Source: Apostichopus californicus (Eukaryota > Echinodermata > Holothuroidea > Aspidochirotida > Stichopodidae). From it: a stretch of 29,786 bases of DNA. This document shows, in pieces, positions 23,517 to 29,786 of this stretch (position 1 is its first letter; each line of letters starts with the position of its first letter). Below the pieces are notes generated by a model, which had not been told where the DNA came from, searched no databases, and saw only the letters and a list, made by a program, of their open reading frames with translations. Position numbers and translations under genes: made by a program. The stretch covers positions 1 to 29,786 of the forward strand of contig JAIPMN010001308.1 in NCBI GenBank assembly GCA_020650975.1, written 5' to 3'.

Positions 23517-23864
23517 GGTAGTGGCTATTGACCCGGCCGCCGGGCCTCTAAGCCCCGATCGCTATTCACCCGGCTGTAGATGGTACCATGGAAGTTGTGC
23601 ACAGTCCTGTGTAGGCCTACGTACGTATGTCAGGCAGGGCAAGCGCATGTGTTCAGTAGGTCGGGCTATTAAAGTCTGCAATTGCCTGCGCTGCGGATCA
23701 TCAGCGGCGATCGACCCCCACACAAACAAACGCAATCGCTATTCTCCCGCGCCATTCATTTCGGCAGCCGGGTCGATAAGCCACACTGTTCGCTATTCAC
23801 CCGGCGGCCGGGCCGATAAGCTCCGCTCGCTATTCACCCGGCGGCCGGGTCAATAGGCCCCACC
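23517..23864. mobile_element. GC-rich MULE-like inverted-repeat element, 348 bp
   Basis: The left end reads GGTAGTGG then CTATTGACCCGGCCGCCGGG; the right end read in reverse is GGTGGGGC then CTATTGACCCGGCCGCCGGG, a terminal inverted repeat of about 28 bp. A 9-bp duplication TTAGGCTAA flanks it (23508-23516 and 23865-23873). CTATTCACCCGG-type modules recur inside at about 23562, 23737, 23792 and 23830, each linked to a GCCGGG-ATAAGC half. The open frame of about 111 codons through it is made of these modules and is not credited as a gene. The 9-bp duplication points to a Mutator-like element; family not recognised. Confidence 0.7.
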
Positions 23865-24096
23865 TTAGGCTAATGATACGGTTTCATTAAATTATGCACA
23901 GAAGTTAGGATAGGCTATGCCTGGTTTACTTAATTAAATATTTCCACCACCTACACGGCTTCAAATGTAGCAAACCTGTTTAAAATTAAGCAATTAAGGT
24001 TATACCATGCACACAGTTTGATGAAATATCATGTTATTCATCGCAAGGTATCCTTTTCTGAGTGTCTCTGAAATGTTTACTTTCGGAACATCTGCA

Positions 24097-24250
24097 ACTT
24101 ACACGCAGATCATTGGTACTGGTTTAGCGATTGTGCAGGATAATTCGTGCACGAGCGCTACCAACTTGTCGTGACGTTATTCTATCGAAGGCTATTTGGG
24201 ACTTAATTAACGCACGTAAATGACGTATAAAAGAAGTAACCCTACAATGT
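24097..24250 (-). promoter_or_regulatory. Candidate POLR3D promoter and non-coding first exon
   Basis: A CpG-containing stretch with a consensus minus-strand donor, CTGCGT|GTAAGT (GTAAGT at 24102-24097), that could splice to the acceptor before 22481. A TGACGT motif and TATAAAAG (24224-24231, plus-strand orientation) lie at its far side. The hAT element begins just beyond, at 24262. This is inference from splice and CpG signals only. Confidence 0.3.
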
Positions 24251-24261
24251 GTACTTGGAGG

Positions 24262-25307
24262 CAGTGGCGTCGTGCCCATTGGGGCCCGGGTGGTCAGAGC
24301 CCCCCCCCCCCCATTTTGTCAAAGGTGTCATAAAATTTTGTCATAATTAAAGAAAAAAAGTGTTTTCGAACAGTGTCAGCAACTGAATTTCTTGTAGGGC
24401 CTACGAGAAATGGGGCCTCTGTTGACTGCTTGATCAATGGTTGTTAATTGTTGATATTCAGTCAATCGAAAAAGCTAAACAATTACTGGTTGATAACTAA
24501 TGAACCAAATGTGCCATCAACGCTGCCATCGTTGAACAATATTATATATATACGTAGTCCCAGAGTAAGTGCAACCCGTTACCTTTGCCAAAGTCAGTCA
24601 ATTTTCCATGAAAAATGGCAATTTTTTTAATTGTTTTCTAAGCCTGAACAAAGTTCGGAAAGTTAAGATAAATGTAGTAAACAGAGATAATGGGACTCCA
24701 CGTGAACTTCTTCTTAAGTAATGATATCAGTTCGCTAAAAGGTCCACCAGGATAAATTTTCCTCATGCTCTGATAGGCAGTTTCGAAAAACATGAATAAT
24801 AATAATCATTTCAAATACAGTCACAATTAACCTGGAAAATAATCACTTCGTTATTGCACGTTTTACCTTAGGTTTCGCTACTTTCGCTTTTTCTGCCCAT
24901 GTTTTCAAACGGCATAGCTTTTTCTTCACCCAGTCACCACTTCTCACGGGCATGGGCGGCGATCATGGATCAGCCAACACAAAACTGTTTCGATTTCTTA
25001 AATTTTGGGCGCTTCTGGGAGACGAGGAATTGGTAAACTGAGGAATAAATGGCGATCACTTCCTTCGAGAATTTTCCCAAAATAAAAAATTGCCGGAAAT
25101 TTTTATCAATTTTAGGGGTGTTGCAACACTGGCACTGCCATAAGGCATGGGAAGTGCCGTTTCCTGCAATCTGAGGGGTCTGCCAGACGAAAAATGTTCT
25201 TGTACGCTGCGCGCCAACCTGTGGTGCATGGCCCTCCGCTTAGATAGTGATCACCTGCTCACAGCTGCCCCCCCCCCCCCAAAATTTATTTTCGCACGAC
25301 GCCCCTG
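24262..25307. mobile_element. Non-autonomous hAT transposon, 1046 bp
   Basis: The left end is CAGTGGCGTCGTGC and the right end read in reverse is CAGGGGCGTCGTGC: a 14-bp terminal inverted repeat with one mismatch and the CAG-GGCG start typical of hAT elements. A perfect 8-bp duplication CTTGGAGG lies outside each end (24254-24261 and 25308-25315). Runs of 13 C sit just inside each end (24300-24312 and 25268-25280). No transposase frame is visible. Low divergence of the termini and perfect duplication suggest fairly recent insertion. It lies immediately upstream of the candidate POLR3D promoter. Confidence 0.85.
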
Positions 25308-25784
25308 CTTGGAGGATAGTAACTTTAAACCACGAACCTTCTGATTCCATGATCTCAGCAGAATGACTCTATTCAGAATATTATGATAGACAAGATATAC
25401 AAGTACGGTTACCAATGCATTCTGACATTGGTAGAGAATACAGATTTTATTTATCTACACCTTGTCCTCCAGAAAACGAAGTAAAAATAGGTAAAATCTT
25501 ATTAGACTGATTTGGATATCACTCAGTAGCTTAGTCCTGAGAGATTATGTATGAATAAAAATGACCCAAATACAGTAGGGTGTCAATTGCTTATCAAATT
25601 AGACGAATGTTAGTTAATATATTTGGGTCTTTTTTAAAGGGTTATTTTAACCTGCAAAACTGAGAAATATAGCACCATATTTTGCATCTAGGCATTCCTT
25701 AACTTCAAACAAATGAGGCTCAATGGGGCGGGGGACACCCCTCCCCCTTAGAACCCTCCCCCAGGTAGGTGATCACTATGTAAG

Positions 25785-26200
25785 CAGGCGCGTAGCGAAG
25801 GGGGCGAGGGACGACCGCCCCCCCCCCCCCCTTGAGCCATTCTTTTTTTATGTTTTTATGATATCGCTAGTAATTTCAGAATAGAAATTGCTTAGATGCA
25901 ATTTACAAGGCCTGGGAAGTGCCATTTCCAGCGATCTGAGAGGCATTTGCGGCCAAATATTCTACTGTCTGGAAAATGTCAGATGATGTCAAACCCTTGA
26001 CACTGTTGACTTTCTCACCGAGAATATTACTCTGTATTTTCGTCGCCCTGTCTAGATACTTTGACTCCTCAGCGGTACATGAATAGTGTCTGACCGTATA
26101 CAAACATACCAGACAATAAGTTATCGGCGTCAGATACGCATTACATAACCTACAGCAGACGACATTCAAATTTAGTGGTGTGACCGGCATGTACTGTGCT
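25785..26200. mobile_element. Left part of a second hAT-like element
   Basis: It starts CAGGCGCGTAGCGAAGGG with a run of 14 C at 25818-25831, like the ends of the element at 24262. The segment 25907-25943 matches 25142-25178 of that element at 32 of 37 positions. No matching right terminus or target duplication was found, so the right end is arbitrary and the copy is probably truncated. A 95-codon minus-strand frame here includes the shared segment and is probably element-derived; no transposase motif was recognised. Confidence 0.5.
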
Positions 26201-27001
26201 GCTATTTCCGCATTTTTGGTACAAGTAAGTTCATTTTTATCGAAACTTAAAATACGATCTGGAGAAGAAACAGAATAAGTAGCCTGTCCGAATCCAACTT
26301 AATTTTCCGTAAGGGAAAGAACTGAAGCTTGATAATATGTAATTGTTTGTAGGCCCAATTCCATTGTAGTTTAGCTAACACTAGCCTAGGCATAACTTTC
26401 TAGACTAGCATATCTAGGCTAATGTACAACAGCACAGTGGACCTGGTTGGTGCCAAGCCTAATGTTAAGTTCACTGTGCAAGAAAGACAGTAGGCGCTCA
26501 GTTAGGTCTAGTCCTATATCAATAATATTATCAAATTTCCAGTGTGTATTTACTGCTTTGAATCACATGTGAGTTTGCTTTGACAAGGGTTATATAATTA
26601 TTAGCTGAGACCTGTTTGGGATACAAAGCTGCCAGGGCCCTACTATTTGGTTAGAGCTGATACTGTCTTGATAGGAAAGCCATAGGAAGTAAAGTCTAAC
26701 TAAAAGATTAGAAAAGGGCATTATCTGTACTGAAGACTGTCAGTCACTGCAATTGTTATTGCACAAACACAGGGAAAACAAAGTGCAAGGACTAACACTA
26801 TCTAGTAACAGGCTAACTATGGCTTAGATTACACAGTTCTCCCAAGCCCCAGATCTGACGTTCATGAATAATATTACATTTATTAATGTTAAACTTCGCA
26901 GGCATGTATGGTAATGTGGTAAAATAGTAGTGCACATCCTACAAACTTATCATCTGTTTCCAAGTACAAAAGGAAAAGCAAACCAATAAAAACATGGCCG
27001 T

Positions 27002-27595
27002 GGCTATTCTTACGACCAGGAGTAACAATTACTTTTAAACTATTCTTACGACATCGGCAAATTTCCTGTTACGTGCGTCTTGTTTCTGCTGTTACTCTTG
27101 TTTACAAGCATAGCACACAATGTTTTGATATGTATTTTGCATTTGCTTGTTTTCTGCAAATGAATCACAACTATGGCAAAAAAGCATATATCCATGACTG
27201 GATGATTATTAAGCAGTTCAAAATACACTTGCCAAATAGAGATTGTTGGGTTAGGTATCGATCAGTTCAAATTTATAATGGAATGCATAATGAGCACTTA
27301 ATTTCGAGTGAGTACCTGGCTTTGATAAAATTTCTGGCAACTAGCCAGCAACTAGTGTTAAGATATTTGGTGATGTTTTTACAAAGTGGCTATTTTTACG
27401 ACCAGGAATAACAATAATTTCTGGTTACGCATGAGCAGTTGCTTTAACGTAGCTATTTTTACGACCAGGAGTAACAATAACTTCCGGTTACGCATGCGCA
27501 GTCAAGTAAATAAGCAACTATTTAAAGCAAATACATATCAAAACATAATTGTGTGCTGTGCTTGTAAACAAGAGTAACAGCAGAAAACAAGACGC
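27002..27595. repeat. Foldback structure with long inverted arms and four direct modules
   Basis: The left arm 27075-27137 and right arm 27529-27595 are inverted copies differing by one substitution and two short gaps. Before each arm lies a pair of same-orientation modules beginning GGCTATTTTTACGACCAGGA and, in the fuller copies, ending TTACGCATGCGCAGT: 27002-27034, about 27040-27080, 27388-27439 and 27451-27502. The last two match at 47 of 52 positions. The ACGCATGCGC core is one base off an NRF-1 site. This looks like a foldback or composite non-autonomous element; no target duplication was identified. Confidence 0.7.
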
Positions 27596-28139
27596 ATGCA
27601 CAGGCACATATCTTGACCACAGTACGTAGTAAATTGTAATTGTCTTCAGTGCACAACTGTCATTTGACTCAGAAATGGATTCAACTATAGCAGCTCAAGG
27701 CAATTGAAAATTCAACGGTATGTTTTTAACGTGTCTTTCAAATGGCTCTCTCTGCTTGGAAATATTATTTGAGAGAGAAGTTGGCGTCCAAGGTGTTGAA
27801 ATCTGCAATAGACTGTGCATAACTGTGCTAGGCATAATGGATGATGAACTGGTAGGAATTGGAAAGATCAATACAGACTTTGCCCACCCATGCTTCTGAT
27901 AAAGTTTTTGTTCATTAACACAACATATTTTTCTTTGAATGATGCTTCATTCACTTGGTCTGCAAAATCGTTAATTTTGCGTAAAACGTACATCATCAAG
28001 ATTCTGTGATTATTTGCTGCAAAATAGAACCAGAAAAAAAAAAATTATTTAGATAATGGAGATGGAATACATAACAAGGCTTTAATCTTTATCCTCTGAT
28101 GTCATTTGTTTTTTATCATCTCTTGCCTTTTATCTGCAG

Positions 28140-28313
28140 CTGTTGTAATCTCCCCGGTCAAAAACTGTGGTCATCATGGCACAAGCCGAAGTTCTTCGTT
28201 TTTGTAAGACTTTGATGGGACTGCAGTCGTTTGGTGTCTTGGTTGTCTACCTCATCATAGTTAGCATGTCATCACTTTACTTCAGAATATCTAAGCCACT
28301 GAGTCTCCGCAAG
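28140..28313 (+). CDS. First coding exon of an unrecognised membrane protein
   Basis: A strong pyrimidine-rich acceptor ending TTTTATCTGCAG precedes 28140; ATG at 28176-28178 opens 46 codons to the donor AAG|GTAAAT at 28314, phase 0. Bases 28140-28175 would be 5' UTR, implying a non-coding exon upstream. The peptide begins MAQAEVLRFCKTLMGLQSFG and continues with a single hydrophobic stretch (about residues 14-35, VLVVYLIIVSMSSLYF), then the basic RISKPLSLRK. It reads as a type II signal anchor or first membrane segment. I could not name the family, and no later exon is recognisable before the window ends. A possible leader exon ends at 27717 (CG|GTATGT), which is only a guess. Confidence 0.55.
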
Positions 28314-29220
28314 GTAAATTTCTCTCATTCATCATTTCTACTTTTAAAGAATTTAAACATTCATAGCTCTTGTGCTATCATTAAGTTTTAAGTTTTGTAT
28401 CTTGATTAAACTTTGTGCTCAGAGTCTTTGCAGAGCATTTAAGATTTTAAGCTTGCTGATAATTGGAAGCAACAAAGATGACAATTTATATGTTGTCAGT
28501 AATTATCTGGCTTTTGTCAAAGTCACACAATTTTCCATGACTTTAATGCTATAGACTAGAAAAGGGTTGATTTGCCCTCAGATTGTTTGCATGGTAGGAA
28601 TCATGAAATAAATTGCTTGACAAAGAGACATTAAACACAGAATTAGAACACAAGTGTTCGTAGAGTTGTTTTTGTGTTTGACTGTAGAAAAGTACCATGA
28701 TTAGAATTGGAAAACACAAAATGACATCAAATGTTCATTACAAAGTTTATAGTATTTCATGTTTAAATACTTTAATTGAAATAGTTCTCTACATACAATA
28801 GTTGTGGAAATCAATCTTGGAGTCCACACTATACAACTTATTTTATTTCACTGACCCTTTATTCATTTGAACATTGAAATAAGTTTTGTATGTAACCCAG
28901 TAGTATATTCATGAATGAGTTAAGCAATCAGCCCATCTATGTACATGTACATACATACTGGAGCCTTATTACAGAATGCATATTTCTCCATTTTATTCCA
29001 CCTTGCTGACATATTTACTGTGGCACCATTGTCATATAAAGACCTACTGTATATCATTCTTCATTACTACTTACATCGATGACTACTTACATCGATGGAT
29101 GCTATCTGTATTGTTACACATTTGTACTATGCAACAAACAATACATTTCACTGTTGATGTTTTATATCTAAAAAGCAAAATTTATCTTGTCCCTTGATGT
29201 TACAGATTCCTCCGTCATAG
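28314..29220. other. Probable intron of the 28-kb gene
   Basis: AT-rich sequence with short chance frames. A perfect two-copy 16-bp tandem, ACTACTTACATCGATG, lies at 29066-29097. Nothing else is identifiable. Confidence 0.45.
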
Positions 29221-29228
29221 GTTCATAC

Positions 29229-29786
29229 AATACAAAACAATACATACAATACTATGTATATTGTACTATATTGTACTATACTGTACTGTTCTGTACTTTC
29301 TGCTCTGTACTGTAGTATACTGTATTATACAACACCTGAATATATTCCGGCCATTTGATTGGTCAATTGCTCGTCGATTGCATGCAATATCCGCTCTATT
29401 GCACTCTATGAAATAGAACCATGGGTTATACTTTTTTGATAGCACTTTTTTCAATGGTATAAGAGAGCAGAGAAACCTGTCTGTTCCAATTTGTTCCATT
29501 CAACTCGGCTGCGCCTCGTTGAATGGAACATTCCACCTTTCAACTCATGAAATATTTGCACTATTGCACTCATAACCATTCATTATTTGTATACTGTTCT
29601 GTACTTTCTGCTCTGTACTGTAGTATACTGTACTATATGATACCATACAATATACTATACTGTACTTAGTACTCAGTACTATAATGGTCTGTACTATACA
29701 GTACAATACTACTTTGCTATACTTTGCTATGCTATGGTTTGCTATACATTTACAAAACTATACTGTACTTTTCTCTACTGTACAGT
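29229..29786. repeat. TACTGTA-rich satellite with an interrupting segment
   Basis: TACTATA/TACTGTA-type short repeats run from about 29229 to 29324 and from about 29593 to the window end. An identical 40-bp stretch is found at 29285-29324 and 29593-29632, bracketing a 268-bp non-repetitive segment. Confidence 0.75.
29492..29530. repeat. Hairpin with perfect 13-bp arms
   Basis: TGTTCCATTCAAC at 29492-29504 is the exact reverse complement of GTTGAATGGAACA at 29518-29530, with a 13-nt loop TCGGCTGCGCCTC. It lies inside the segment that interrupts the TACTGTA satellite and resembles hairpins in small DNA transposons, but the element's ends are not defined. Confidence 0.8.

Noticed and set aside
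23521-23856. 111-codon frame in the GC-rich element
   Set aside because: It spans the element's terminal and internal repeats, starts from a non-ATG codon, and its peptide repeats simply reflect the DNA modules.
25903-26190. Transposase gene in the second hAT-like element
   Set aside because: The 95-codon minus-strand frame has no zinc-finger, catalytic or dimerisation motif I can recognise, and its end is only the repeat core translated.
27073-27411. 112-codon plus-strand frame
   Set aside because: It runs through the left inverted arm and the loop of the foldback structure, with no coding character.

Overview
The window looks like nuclear DNA of an animal, most likely a marine invertebrate deuterostome such as an echinoderm. 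Genes are split by GT-AG introns, intergenic DNA is AT-rich, small non-autonomous DNA transposons and tRNA-derived SINEs are frequent, and long G or C homopolymer runs recur. The phylum is inferred from the general look, not proven. I saw no retrovirus-like, Polinton-like, bacterial or CRISPR sequence.

Layout. (1) 1-3416: intron or upstream DNA of a plus-strand gene, with no exon I can support. (2) 3417-4241: the last coding exon of that gene, encoding 274 residues of a polar, probably disordered tail that ends in a class I PDZ-binding motif; a short 3' UTR with AATAAA follows. (3) About 4.4-16.0 kb: a gene-poor AT-rich stretch with a decayed minisatellite, a SINE tail and a 431-bp hAT-type element with a perfect 8-bp target-site duplication. 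(4) 16417-22407, minus strand: a complete POLR3D (RPC4) gene. Its eight coding exons join with matching phases to 1275 nt, giving 424 residues. RPC4 pairs with RPC5 in the TFIIF-like module of RNA polymerase III. Its introns hold two tRNA-like SINEs and a 20-bp tandem repeat. (5) 22.5-28.1 kb: the region between the divergent POLR3D and the next gene. It is packed with mobile-element debris: two small elements with 9-10 bp target duplications, a 1046-bp hAT element with an 8-bp duplication, a related 5' half-element, and a foldback structure with 63/67-bp arms and four copies of a module of about 50 bp. (6) 28140-28313, plus strand: the first coding exon of a gene for a membrane-anchored protein I do not recognise. 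(7) 29.2-29.8 kb: a TACTGTA-rich satellite interrupted by a distinct 268-bp segment that carries a hairpin.

POLR3D and the first gene are convergent, with about 11.7 kb between their 3' ends. POLR3D and the 28-kb gene are divergent. No functional link between the three genes is visible. The clearest unannotated signals are the four elements whose boundaries can be fixed by target-site duplications, the foldback element, and a POLR3D leader that contains several upstream ORFs.
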